The translations under genes were made by a program, and so were the position numbers. The notes below the pieces were generated by a model. It saw nothing but the letters and a program-made list of their open reading frames with translations, made no database searches and was not told where the DNA came from. From positions 1 to 64,000 of the forward strand of contig NZ_JAASHM010000005.1 of the NCBI RefSeq assembly GCF_019734195.1: a stretch of 64,000 nucleotides of DNA, read 5' to 3'. This DNA comes from Clostridium sp. K13. Its GTDB lineage: Bacteria > Bacillota > Clostridia > Clostridiales > Clostridiaceae. This document shows, in pieces, positions 1-7,603 of this stretch. Every line of letters begins with the position of its first letter. Within the stretch, counting starts at the first letter, position 1.

Positions 1-77
1 TGGACACATCCTTTCTTAACTAAATATTATTTTAACTTAGTTCGTCTTAATGTGTCCACTACTTTATACTAACACCA
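1..77 (-). mobile_element. Left end of a second, inverted copy of the IS3-family element (runs off the window)
   Basis: Bases 1-77 are the exact reverse complement of 3374-3450, the left end of the complete IS3-family element further right. Identity stops abruptly: base 78 no longer matches base 3373. This is therefore the left terminus of another copy pointing left, whose transposase genes lie outside the window. The two copies face away from each other and bracket the recombinase segment. The copy also cuts the 3' end of the adjacent serine recombinase gene. Confidence 0.85.
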
Positions 78-1133
78 TACAGTATTGCAATGTTCACATT
101 TTAAAACATCTCTTAATAGAAAGTTAGTGCTGTGAATTGTAGTTGATGCTTCTCTTTGTAATCTAATTTGTTTAGCTTTATCCCATATATCTTGAGAAAT
201 TATAGCCCAATCTTCATTATAATCAGCATATATAAATTTATCTTCAGAATTTCTATTAGGCTTTCTTTTCCCTCCACGTTTATTATAAGCTTGAAATCCT
301 TTGTATACTGGATTTCTTAAGATACTTAGAATGGCATCAGTAGACCACTTACGTGAGTAAATAGAGTTAAGTTTTAGATTTTTGATTTCCGCAATTATCT
401 CACTGGGAATATATCCCGTCGTATATAAATAAAATATTTTATTAACAATAAAAGCTTCTTGATAACAAACTTTTAATTTACTTTGGGATTTATTTTTCTT
501 CTTGGTATTAGGTATTTGTTGTAATGTATATCCAAATGGAGGCTTTCCACCTCCCCAAATACCATTTCTAGCATTAATTTCACAACCTTCAGTTACTCTA
601 GTAGATATTTTAAAAGCTTCTATATTAGCAAAACAAGAAAACATATAATCTAAAAATTTACTACCTTTTTCTGAGTTATTAGTACTTTGTTCAGTAGGGC
701 AACAATAATGTATTTTAACTTTAAATAGTTTTAGAGTAGTTAGAATTATAAATGTTTGAAATTCATCACGAGAAAGTCTATCATGAGAATAAACACATAT
801 ATCAGTAAATTTGTTTAGTTCAGCATCGCTTAACATTCTAATTAACTCAGGTCTATTAAGTAATTGCCTAAAGTCGTATTTTTCAGGATAGTCCTCATTA
901 TTTTTATTATGTTGTATGGGAATTGATGCACTCATCGTTTCATCATAAATTATAGTTTTTACATTAAAGTTATTAAAATTAGAAGATATATAAGTGTTTA
1001 TAACTTTTAATTGATTTGGCTTAGAATTATTTCCATCTTGCTCATCAGTTGATACACGCACATATACAGCTATTGTTTTTTGCTGTAACTTCGTACTGGA
1101 TACTTCCTGAGAGTAATTCTGATTTATTATCAT
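69..1133 (-). CDS. Large serine recombinase, C-terminus truncated by IS end
   Basis: This is a site-specific DNA recombinase of the large serine (resolvase/invertase) family. The catalytic motif YVRVST places the nucleophile at Ser28, and the HDRLSRDE stretch (~residues 117-124) holds the conserved arginines. A recombinase domain follows (GGGKPPFGYTL, ~195-205). The protein stops at 354 residues just as the zinc ribbon begins (LKCEHC), and its last codons and stop (TGG TGT TAG) are IS sequence. A full-length relative would be ~500 residues or more, so the zinc ribbon and coiled coil are missing. The start has a strong AAGGAGGTGA site, and the first 89 bp overlap the 3' end of the preceding recombinase gene. 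It is probably a non-functional remnant; the catalytic domain itself looks intact. Confidence 0.88.
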   Translation of the reverse strand: MIINQNYSQEVSSTKLQQKTIAVYVRVSTDEQDGNNSKPNQLKVINTYISSNFNNFNVKTIIYDETMSASIPIQHNKNNEDYPEKYDFRQLLNRPELIRMLSDAELNKFTDICVYSHDRLSRDEFQTFIILTTLKLFKVKIHYCCPTEQSTNNSEKGSKFLDYMFSCFANIEAFKISTRVTEGCEINARNGIWGGGKPPFGYTLQQIPNTKKKNKSQSKLKVCYQEAFIVNKIFYLYTTGYIPSEIIAEIKNLKLNSIYSRKWSTDAILSILRNPVYKGFQAYNKRGGKRKPNRNSEDKFIYADYNEDWAIISQDIWDKAKQIRLQREASTTIHSTNFLLRDVLKCEHCNTVWC

Positions 1134-2787
1134 ATGATATTATCACCTCCTTGATAAGTCCATTAAGCAGACTACTATAGGTATCTTCGTTATTTAAAAT
1201 ATTAAAAATTAATAATCTTTTAAGTTCTTGCCTTTTTTTCCCTATACTTAGTGATAGATTTTCATTATTTAATACAGGTTCTTTTAAGTCTTCAATAAGA
1301 GCTTTTTTACATTCATGATTAGCAATTAAATTTAATATTTTTTCTATAGATTGAGTATTATCATAAATAGATGCTTCTATAAATTCATCAGGGTTAAGTA
1401 TATATTTGTCTGTTAATTCATCATTTCTTTTGCTAAAATAATTTAATTTTTTATTTAGTCTAGAAATGTTTAAATTTAATCCTTCAATAAATTTATTGAA
1501 TGTATTTTTACCATCTAGAAGAATCTCATCAATAATACTTGATAAAACTAATTCTAAGACAGTATCCTTATGATATTTATGACATTTCTTATTATTGCAA
1601 GATAATATTCCAGGTTCAATAAGATACAATTTTTTTCCACAACTACATTTAAGTTTATCTTTAAATATGAAATGTGGAGTTAAATCCTTTTTATCTATTT
1701 GTAATTTATAGATATAGCAATAAACAGACTCAAATATATCTCTATTAATAAAACCATCAATATTGGTGGTTTCATTAAATGCAGTATAGTCTAACAAAAA
1801 AGTATTAAATCCTTCTACTATGGCTTTATCAGGTATTGAAGAGTGATTTTTTTTATTTCTTGGTATTATATATAGCAAGCCTGTATAAACAGGATTTAAT
1901 AATATATCTTTAACATATGAGCCCAAATTTTTTTTGGATGAAAACACAGTAATAAAATTATTAAGTTGAAATTTAAATAAATCATGAGAGTTATATGTTT
2001 TTAATAATTTAATTAAATCTTTTATTAAGGTAATATCATTTTCTTTTTTGAGTGTATATAATATAGTATTTAGACCATCAATAGAAAAATTATTTGAAGC
2101 TTCGATAGCTAAATATAAGACATTTTTACCAAGTTTGCTATATTGCATTTGTTTATAAGTCTTAACATATTCAATTGAAGATTCAAATAAATAATTAATA
2201 AATTTACTTTCTATAATATTTATTGAGTACTCTTTAGAATTTGGAACTTTTGAATATCCTAGGGGAATACCACCACCACTAGAATATTCACCGTTAGCTC
2301 TACTTATAGCTTTACCTAAATCAGTTCTAGATTTAATATTTTCAGCTTCATGTATAGCATTTAACAATTCCATCTTTATAACAGTGTCTGAAAATGGAGA
2401 ATTAATATCAAAAGTAGTACCTTTATCAGCGAATATTAGCTTTATATTGTACTTATTTAAAAATTCTTTTGTTTGTATCCAATCATCATATCTACGAACT
2501 AATCTATCTAAGGTTGATACTATCAAAGTTTTAAATCTACCAGCTTTAGCATCACAAATTAAGCTATGAAATTCTTTACGTTCATATATTGGAATTTGAA
2601 CAGCAGTAACCTTTTCGTAATAAAATGCATATAAAGAAAGATTGTTTTTGGTAGCAATCTCCATACATTTATCAAATTGATTTTCTTTGGTATTAGTATC
2701 AGAACTATGAGATTTTCTTGCATATATAGCACACATTTTAGAGGAATCAATATAAGTATTTTCACTTTTAATATTTTTCTTACGCAT
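1045..2787 (-). CDS. Large serine recombinase (full length)
   Basis: A 580-residue serine recombinase and the only one of the three that looks complete. The resolvase domain has YARKS with nucleophile Ser26 and STLDRLVRRYDDW with the catalytic arginines. A recombinase domain includes GGGIPLGYSK (~171-180), and a zinc ribbon follows (CSCGKKLYL...CNNKKC, ~383-401). The remaining C-terminal part is Lys/Asn-rich and helical, as expected for the coiled coil. An AAGGAGG site precedes the ATG. The gene lies 17 bp after the small resolvase-domain gene and overlaps the next recombinase by 89 bp, so the three are probably co-transcribed. Serine-recombinase triplets are known as the integration module of some Firmicute integrative elements. 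No other element genes are visible here. Confidence 0.92.
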   Translation of the reverse strand: MRKKNIKSENTYIDSSKMCAIYARKSHSSDTNTKENQFDKCMEIATKNNLSLYAFYYEKVTAVQIPIYERKEFHSLICDAKAGRFKTLIVSTLDRLVRRYDDWIQTKEFLNKYNIKLIFADKGTTFDINSPFSDTVIKMELLNAIHEAENIKSRTDLGKAISRANGEYSSGGGIPLGYSKVPNSKEYSINIIESKFINYLFESSIEYVKTYKQMQYSKLGKNVLYLAIEASNNFSIDGLNTILYTLKKENDITLIKDLIKLLKTYNSHDLFKFQLNNFITVFSSKKNLGSYVKDILLNPVYTGLLYIIPRNKKNHSSIPDKAIVEGFNTFLLDYTAFNETTNIDGFINRDIFESVYCYIYKLQIDKKDLTPHFIFKDKLKCSCGKKLYLIEPGILSCNNKKCHKYHKDTVLELVLSSIIDEILLDGKNTFNKFIEGLNLNISRLNKKLNYFSKRNDELTDKYILNPDEFIEASIYDNTQSIEKILNLIANHECKKALIEDLKEPVLNNENLSLSIGKKRQELKRLLIFNILNNEDTYSSLLNGLIKEVIISYDNKSELLSGSIQYEVTAKNNSCICACIN

Positions 2788-2804
2788 AATATAAACCTCC
2801 TTTA

Positions 2805-3167
2805 TTAAAAGTATAAATTAGCGACTATAAGTTTTATATTAAGTTGTTTTAGCAATAACTTTAAATTTAAATATTCATTATAATTTCTGGTTAATCTATC
2901 TATAGAAGGAACTATGATTGTAGAAAATTTACCCATCTTAGCATCATTAATTAGTTTTGAAAATTCAATTCTAGAGTATAAAGAAGTATCTTTACTAATT
3001 GAGTCATCATTATAAATTTTAAAAAGTTTAAGATGCGTATAATTAAGACATTTTTTACAATCTTCAAAGTGAGTTTTAAGATTTTTAGTTTTATCGAAAG
3101 ATAGTTTAGTATATATAACAGCTAAATCATTAGAAGTATTAGAAGTAGTTAACAAAGTTAAATTCAT
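2805..3167 (-). CDS. Stand-alone serine resolvase domain, third member of the recombinase triplet
   Basis: A 120-residue protein containing only the N-terminal resolvase catalytic fold. I start it at the ATG at 3167, which has an AAGGAGTG site at proper spacing, rather than an upstream GTG. The motif IYTKLS keeps the serine (Ser23) but has Lys where the family normally has a catalytic Arg. VPSIDRLTRNYNEY matches the DRL-R arginine motif. It ends at LIVANLYF, where other members continue into the long helix, recombinase domain and zinc ribbon. It is either a degenerate gene or an accessory partner of the downstream 580-residue recombinase. Activity alone seems unlikely. Confidence 0.75.
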   Translation of the reverse strand: MNLTLLTTSNTSNDLAVIYTKLSFDKTKNLKTHFEDCKKCLNYTHLKLFKIYNDDSISKDTSLYSRIEFSKLINDAKMGKFSTIIVPSIDRLTRNYNEYLNLKLLLKQLNIKLIVANLYF

Positions 3168-3271
3168 AAATATCACTCCTTAAAAATAAATTTAAATTAG
3201 ATAATTCATTCAATATATTGAATAAATTATCTAAAAAAATATAAAAATAAACTTATTGTAATTTAAATATG

Positions 3272-3373
3272 TTAGCTCTTAGTGCCATAATTAAAAATAG
3301 CTTCGGAAACAGCTTTTTTTATACAGTAATCATCTGTATTAATTCCAGTCTTAACTAATAATTCAGTATCAAT
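3272..3373 (-). pseudogene. C-terminal tail of an unidentified gene, cut by the IS
   Basis: On the minus strand an open frame runs from the IS boundary at 3373 to a TAA at 3272-3274. It encodes 33 residues including GINTDDYCIKKAVSEAIFNY. Composition and frame look like genuine coding sequence rather than spacer. No start codon lies between the IS and this frame, so the 5' part has been lost or displaced by the IS. It lies upstream of, and on the same strand as, the three recombinase genes, so it was probably part of the same element. I do not recognise the family. Confidence 0.5.
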
Positions 3374-3392
3374 TGGTGTTAGTATAAAGTAG

Positions 3393-3450
3393 TGGACACA
3401 TTAAGACGAACTAAGTTAAAATAATATTTAGTTAAGAAAGGATGTGTCCA
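3393..3450 (+). repeat. Perfect 9-bp dyad around the transposase ribosome binding site
   Basis: TGGACACAT (3393-3401) is exactly complemented by ATGTGTCCA (3442-3450). A second inner pairing is possible between AACTAA (3409-3414) and TTAGTT (3428-3433). The AAAGGA site for orfA lies inside this structure, just before the right arm. A transcript entering from outside could fold and hide the site. The same dyad occurs at 1-58 in the inverted copy. Confidence 0.7.
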
Positions 3451-3452
3451 TT

Positions 3453-3725
3453 ATGGGAAAGGGCAGAAGATACGATCAAGAATATAGGGATATGATAGTA
3501 GAGTTATTTAAATCAGGAATGAGCTTAGCAGAGTTAAGTAGCGAATATGGCATTGCAAAATCAACAATTAACGGCTGGATTAAAGATGTAAAAGAAATTA
3601 AAATAGATGAAAATGAAGTTATGACATTAAAAGAAGTAAAAGCTTTAAGAAAAGAAATGGCAAGAATTAAAGAGGAAAATGAAATATTAAAAAAAGCTAT
3701 GGCCATATTTGCAACAAGAAATTAG
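3453..3725 (+). CDS. IS3-family transposase OrfA (HTH protein)
   Basis: This is a ~90-residue DNA-binding subunit of the IS3-family transposase. An HTH_Tnp_1-like domain covers residues ~1-50 (MSLAELSSEYGIAKSTING is the recognition-helix region). A leucine-zipper-like tail follows (LKEVKALRKEMARIKEEN). I chose the ATG at 3453 over the in-frame GTG at 3444, because AAAGGA at 3437-3442 sits too close to the GTG. A run of seven A followed by G (3689-3696) is a classic -1 slippery site. In the -1 frame no stop occurs before orfB, so a fused OrfAB transposase can be made. Confidence 0.92.
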   Translation: MGKGRRYDQEYRDMIVELFKSGMSLAELSSEYGIAKSTINGWIKDVKEIKIDENEVMTLKEVKALRKEMARIKEENEILKKAMAIFATRN

Positions 3726-3730
3726 ATGAA

Positions 3731-4600
3731 GTGATAGAATTTATAAATAATAATAAAAGCAAACATGATATTAAGACTATGTGTACCGTTCTAGGCGTAG
3801 CCAGAAGCACATATTATAAATCTTTTGATAAAACTAAATCTGCAAGAGAACTAGAAAATGAGGAATTAAAATCAGCTATTAAAAGGATATATAAAGAGAA
3901 TAAAGGCATATATGGTGCTCCTAGAATTCATTATATACTTGGTATAGAAGGCTTCAATGTATCATTGAAGCGAGTTCAAAGACTAATGACTAAACTTAAC
4001 CTTTGTGCAGTAACTGTAAAGAAATACAAGCCTCATTCAAGTAAAAAGGTAGTAGAAGATTTAGAAAACGTTTTAAAAAGAGACTTTACAACTACTTGTA
4101 TTAATGAAAAATGGGTAGGAGATATTACATATATTCATACTAGTAGGGATGGTTGGTGCTATTTAGCTTCAGTTCTTGACTTACATTCTAAAAAAATAAT
4201 TGGCTACGCTTTCGGTAAAAGAATGACTAATGATTTAGTTGTTAAAGCTTTAAAAAATGCTTATTACAATCAAAATCCTAATAAAAATAAGCATATAATA
4301 TTTCATACAGACTTAGGATCTCAATATACTAGTAATGATTTAAAAGAGCTATGTAAAGAGTTTAATATTATACAATCATTTAGTAAAAAAGGTTGTCCTT
4401 ATGACAATGCTTGTATAGAATCTTTCCATTCTTCAATAAAGAAGGAAGAAATCTATAGAAATACATATCGTACCTTCGAAGAAGCCAATATAGCTATATT
4501 TAAATATATTGAAGGTTGGTATAACAGAAAAAGGATACACTCTTCTATTAATTACATGACACCAGAACAATGTGAATTATTAGCTAGAAGTGCAGCATAA
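3731..4600 (+). CDS. IS3-family transposase OrfB (DDE integrase)
   Basis: This is the catalytic half of the transposase, with an HTH_21 region (YGAPRIHYIL) followed by an rve integrase core. The DDE triad is visible as WVGDITYIHT, IFHTDLGSQYTS and NACIESFHSSIKKEE. The 289-residue open frame begins at a weak GTG. Biologically it is most likely expressed as the C-terminal part of OrfAB after -1 frameshifting at 3689-3696. The reading frame is intact, so the element may still be mobile. Confidence 0.93.
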   Translation: MIEFINNNKSKHDIKTMCTVLGVARSTYYKSFDKTKSARELENEELKSAIKRIYKENKGIYGAPRIHYILGIEGFNVSLKRVQRLMTKLNLCAVTVKKYKPHSSKKVVEDLENVLKRDFTTTCINEKWVGDITYIHTSRDGWCYLASVLDLHSKKIIGYAFGKRMTNDLVVKALKNAYYNQNPNKNKHIIFHTDLGSQYTSNDLKELCKEFNIIQSFSKKGCPYDNACIESFHSSIKKEEIYRNTYRTFEEANIAIFKYIEGWYNRKRIHSSINYMTPEQCELLARSAA

Positions 4601-4643
4601 AAAAGTTTGACTTTTTGTGTCCAAAATATTGACATAAGACCAG

Positions 4644-4805
4644 TTAGATATAGTTATATATGCGGAACCAGCTAATAAAGTATACTTGCAAGGAACTATA
4701 GCAGCAATATCAAATTCAATTACAGTTGCTGTATTAGGAACTATATTATTACATACTTATGCTAAAACTAAGATAAAAACAGGTAGTTTAGATAGAGAAG
4801 ATTAA
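4644..4805 (+). pseudogene. C-terminal remnant of a UPF0397-family ECF transporter S component
   Basis: Directly after the IS an open frame encodes [17 protein letters not shown], then a hydrophobic segment, then [11 protein letters not shown] and a TAA. From memory this matches the C-terminus of UPF0397 S components, which carry LDILIY-EPANKV-TQG and end in KKGSL-KE. Only ~53 of the usual ~180 residues remain, with no start codon, and the IS occupies the position of the missing part. The fragment sits 63 bp upstream of the EcfA gene, in the usual S-A-T order. The transporter therefore lacks its dedicated substrate-binding subunit here unless the 5' part was relocated. Confidence 0.85.
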
Positions 4806-4868
4806 TTAAAATTTAAGATAAAAGATGAAAATTAATTATATTACATATAAAAACGAGGGAGATTTGCT

Positions 4869-6575
4869 ATGAAAAAACCTGTAATTGAGTTCGAAAATTT
4901 TACATTTCAATACAGAGCTCAAGCAAAGCCAACATTAAAAAATATAAATTTAACTATATATGAAGGTGAGAAGGTACTTATTGTTGGGCCATCTGGTTCA
5001 GGAAAAAGTACATTTTCTAACTGTATAAATGGTCTTGTTCCTTTTTTACATGAAGGAACAATAACAGGAAGCTTAAAGATTAAAGGTAAAGAAAGTAAGA
5101 ATTCAAGCATTTTTGAATTATCTAATACAGTAGGTACTGTATTACAAGATCCAGATGGACAGTTTATAGGACTTACAGTAGCTGAGGACATTGCTTTTAA
5201 GTTAGAAAATGATTGTGTATCACAAGAGGAAATGAAGAGAAAAGTAAGGCTTGTTTCAAAAATTGTAGATATAGATAGTCATTTAGATTCTGCACCTTAC
5301 AGTTTGTCAGGTGGACAAAAACAACGTGTAACATTAGCGGGAGTTATGGTTTCGGATGTAGATATATTATTATTTGATGAACCACTTGCAAGTTTAGATC
5401 CAGCTACTGGGAAGAATGCAATCGAGTTAATAAATCAAATACAAAAAGAAAGCAATAAAACGATATTAATAATAGAACATAGATTAGAGGATGTATTACA
5501 CTCATCTATAGATAGAATAATTGTTATTGATTCAGGAATTATTGCTGCAGATATAACTCCTGAAGAATTATTAAGTTCTAATATACTTAATGATATAGGA
5601 ATAAGAGAACCTCTATATATTACGGCTTTAAAATATGCTGGATGTAAAATTACACCTGAAATTAAACCGGAAAATATAAATTTATTAAAAATAGATGAAT
5701 CTATAGATAAAATAAAAAATTGGTACAATGAAACAAAAGAAGAAGTAAAAGTTAGTAATAAAGAAGTATTACTTGAAATGGAAGATGTAAAGTTCGGTTA
5801 TGAAAAAGGTAAGGAGATTTTACATGGAGTTTCATTTAAAATTAATAAAGGTGAAATGGTAAGTGTAGTAGGAAAAAATGGAGCAGGAAAATCTACTATA
5901 TCTAAGTTAATATGTGGTTTTTATAAACCAACTTCAGGAAGAATATTATTTAATGGGCGAGATTTAATAAATGATACTATTAAAGAACGTGCTGAGAAAA
6001 TTGGTATGGTAATGCAAAATCCAAATCAAATGATATCAAAAACTATGATTTTTGATGAAGTTGCTTTAGGATTGAAGGTTAGAGGAGTTTCAGAAAGTGA
6101 AATAAATAAAAGAGTTATTGAAACACTAAAAATATGTGGTTTATATCCATTCCGTAATTGGCCAATTTCTGCACTAAGTTATGGACAAAAAAAACGTGTT
6201 ACTATTGCATCAATACTAGTTTTAAATCCAGAAATAATTATTTTAGATGAGCCCACAGCAGGTCAAGATTTTAAGCATTATACGGAGATTATGGAGTTCT
6301 TAAGAGAACTAAATAAAAAAGGAGTAACTATTGTAATGATTACTCATGATATGCATTTAATGCTTGAATATACTAATAGAGCAATTGTTTTGGCTAATGG
6401 GTTAAAGCTAGCTGATGATACAGCAGCCAATATTCTTACTGATAAAGAGGTAATAAAGGAATCTAATTTAAAAGAAACTTCTTTATATGAATTAGCAGTA
6501 AAAACAGGGTTAGAAAATCCAAGATTATTTGTTAAAAAGTTTATTGATTATGATAGGAGGGTTAGACAAAAATGA
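4869..6575 (+). CDS. ECF transporter fused ATPase (EcfA-EcfA', duplicated ABC domains)
   Basis: This 568-residue energy-coupling ATPase contains both nucleotide-binding domains in one chain, as is usual for operons with UPF0397 S components. Domain 1 has Walker A GPSGSGKST (~39-47), signature SLSGGQKQR and Walker B LLFDEP. Domain 2 has GKNGAGKST (~338), signature ALSYGQKKR and IIILDEPTAG. All catalytic residues seem intact. The ATG follows a GAGGGAG site. The stop overlaps the next gene's start (ATGA), indicating translational coupling with EcfT. The upstream S-component gene is broken, so this module may be orphaned or may serve other S components in trans. Confidence 0.93.
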   Translation: MKKPVIEFENFTFQYRAQAKPTLKNINLTIYEGEKVLIVGPSGSGKSTFSNCINGLVPFLHEGTITGSLKIKGKESKNSSIFELSNTVGTVLQDPDGQFIGLTVAEDIAFKLENDCVSQEEMKRKVRLVSKIVDIDSHLDSAPYSLSGGQKQRVTLAGVMVSDVDILLFDEPLASLDPATGKNAIELINQIQKESNKTILIIEHRLEDVLHSSIDRIIVIDSGIIAADITPEELLSSNILNDIGIREPLYITALKYAGCKITPEIKPENINLLKIDESIDKIKNWYNETKEEVKVSNKEVLLEMEDVKFGYEKGKEILHGVSFKINKGEMVSVVGKNGAGKSTISKLICGFYKPTSGRILFNGRDLINDTIKERAEKIGMVMQNPNQMISKTMIFDEVALGLKVRGVSESEINKRVIETLKICGLYPFRNWPISALSYGQKKRVTIASILVLNPEIIILDEPTAGQDFKHYTEIMEFLRELNKKGVTIVMITHDMHLMLEYTNRAIVLANGLKLADDTAANILTDKEVIKESNLKETSLYELAVKTGLENPRLFVKKFIDYDRRVRQK

Positions 6576-7399
6576 ATACAATGTTAAGTTATTCAGAAAT
6601 AGATTCGCCTATTCATAAGCTGACGGGTGCTGCAAAATTGATAGCATTAGTTTTATGGGCAATAGCTTCAATGATAACATATGATACTAGAGTGCTTGTA
6701 GGAATGTTTATTATAAGTATTATTGTATTTAAGCTTTCTAAAGTAGAATTTAAAAAAATTGCATTTGTAGTATATTTTATATTAGTATTTTTACTAATAA
6801 ATAATATAGCTATATTCATTTTTTCACCATATGAAGGGGTAGAGATATATGGAAGTAGAACAGACTTGTTTAAAATAGTAGGTCCATATACAGTTACAGT
6901 TCAACAGTTATTTTATCAATTTAATATAACTCTTAAATATTTTTCAATAATACCTATGGCATTATTGTTTATGGTTGCTACAAACCCAAGTGAATTTGCG
7001 GCTTCGTTAAATAAAATAGGAGTTAATTATAAGGTAGCTTATTCAGTATCTATAGCTTTAAGATATATTCCAGATGTTCAAAGGGATTATCAAGATATAT
7101 CATTTGCACAGCAAGCAAGGGGAATAGATACATCAAAAAAAGAAAGTTTTATTAAAAGAATAAAAAATTCAGCAGCTATCTTAATGCCACTTATTTTTTC
7201 AAGTCTAGATAGAATAGATACAATAAGTACAGCCATGGAATTGAGGGCATTTGGAAATAAGAAAAAGCGTACATGGTATAGTGAAAAGCCTTTTAAGAAA
7301 AATGATTATATTGCGATTATTTTAGTTGCCTCTATATTAGTTATTGCTATAATTGCTAATATAGCTAATAAAGGACGTTTTTATAATCCGTTTATTTAA
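6572..7399 (+). CDS. ecfT: ECF transporter transmembrane component EcfT
   Basis: A 275-residue integral membrane protein of the CbiQ/EcfT family. It has about five to six hydrophobic segments (the first near residues 15-60 and the last near 245-265). Two signature coupling-helix motifs are visible: QQARGID (~residue 180) and ELRAFG (~residue 223), which contact the ATPases. It overlaps the EcfA gene by 4 bp. A strong terminator follows, closing the operon. Confidence 0.92.
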   Translation: MNTMLSYSEIDSPIHKLTGAAKLIALVLWAIASMITYDTRVLVGMFIISIIVFKLSKVEFKKIAFVVYFILVFLLINNIAIFIFSPYEGVEIYGSRTDLFKIVGPYTVTVQQLFYQFNITLKYFSIIPMALLFMVATNPSEFAASLNKIGVNYKVAYSVSIALRYIPDVQRDYQDISFAQQARGIDTSKKESFIKRIKNSAAILMPLIFSSLDRIDTISTAMELRAFGNKKKRTWYSEKPFKKNDYIAIILVASILVIAIIANIANKGRFYNPFI

Positions 7400-7404
7400 A
7401 TAAG

Positions 7405-7446
7405 AAAAGTTAGTACTATAAAATTTTATGGTGCTAACTTTTTTTA
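7405..7446 (+). terminator. Intrinsic terminator after ecfT
   Basis: An AAAGTTAGTAC / GTGCTAACTTT stem is followed by a T-run, 6 bp after the ecfT stop. Confidence 0.85.
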
Positions 7447-7603
7447 TATTTTTAATTTAATGTAGAAATCAAATAAGGAAAAAAATTCACAAATAGCCAT
7501 AAATTATAGTTGTATTGTAACTCTTTTGTAATTTAATTTAGCACTTATATAGGTATAATATAAAGTATAGAGATATGTAAGAGGTAGATAGGGGGAATTT
7601 AAG

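Larger units (their letters stand above)
3374..4642 (+). mobile_element. IS3-family insertion sequence (IS150-like organisation), complete
   Basis: The element is ~1.27 kb with orfA and orfB in overlapping -1 phase. Its imperfect terminal inverted repeats start TGGTGTTA (3374) and end TAAGACCA (4642), and both ends contain an internal TGGACACA block (3393 on the left, GTGTCCA near 4620 on the right). No direct target duplication is seen: AAT precedes the left end and GTT follows the right end. This fits recombination between copies rather than a fresh simple insertion. The element interrupts the UPF0397-type S-component gene on its right and an unknown gene on its left. Confidence 0.88.

Noticed and set aside
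1-4642. A classical composite transposon carrying passenger genes
   Set aside because: No matching target duplications are visible and the internal genes are truncated at both IS borders, so rearrangement between IS copies is more likely than co-transposition.
4601-4868. An empty 268-bp spacer between the IS and the EcfA gene
   Set aside because: The open frame at 4644-4805 matches the C-terminus of UPF0397 S components and is reported as a pseudogene fragment.
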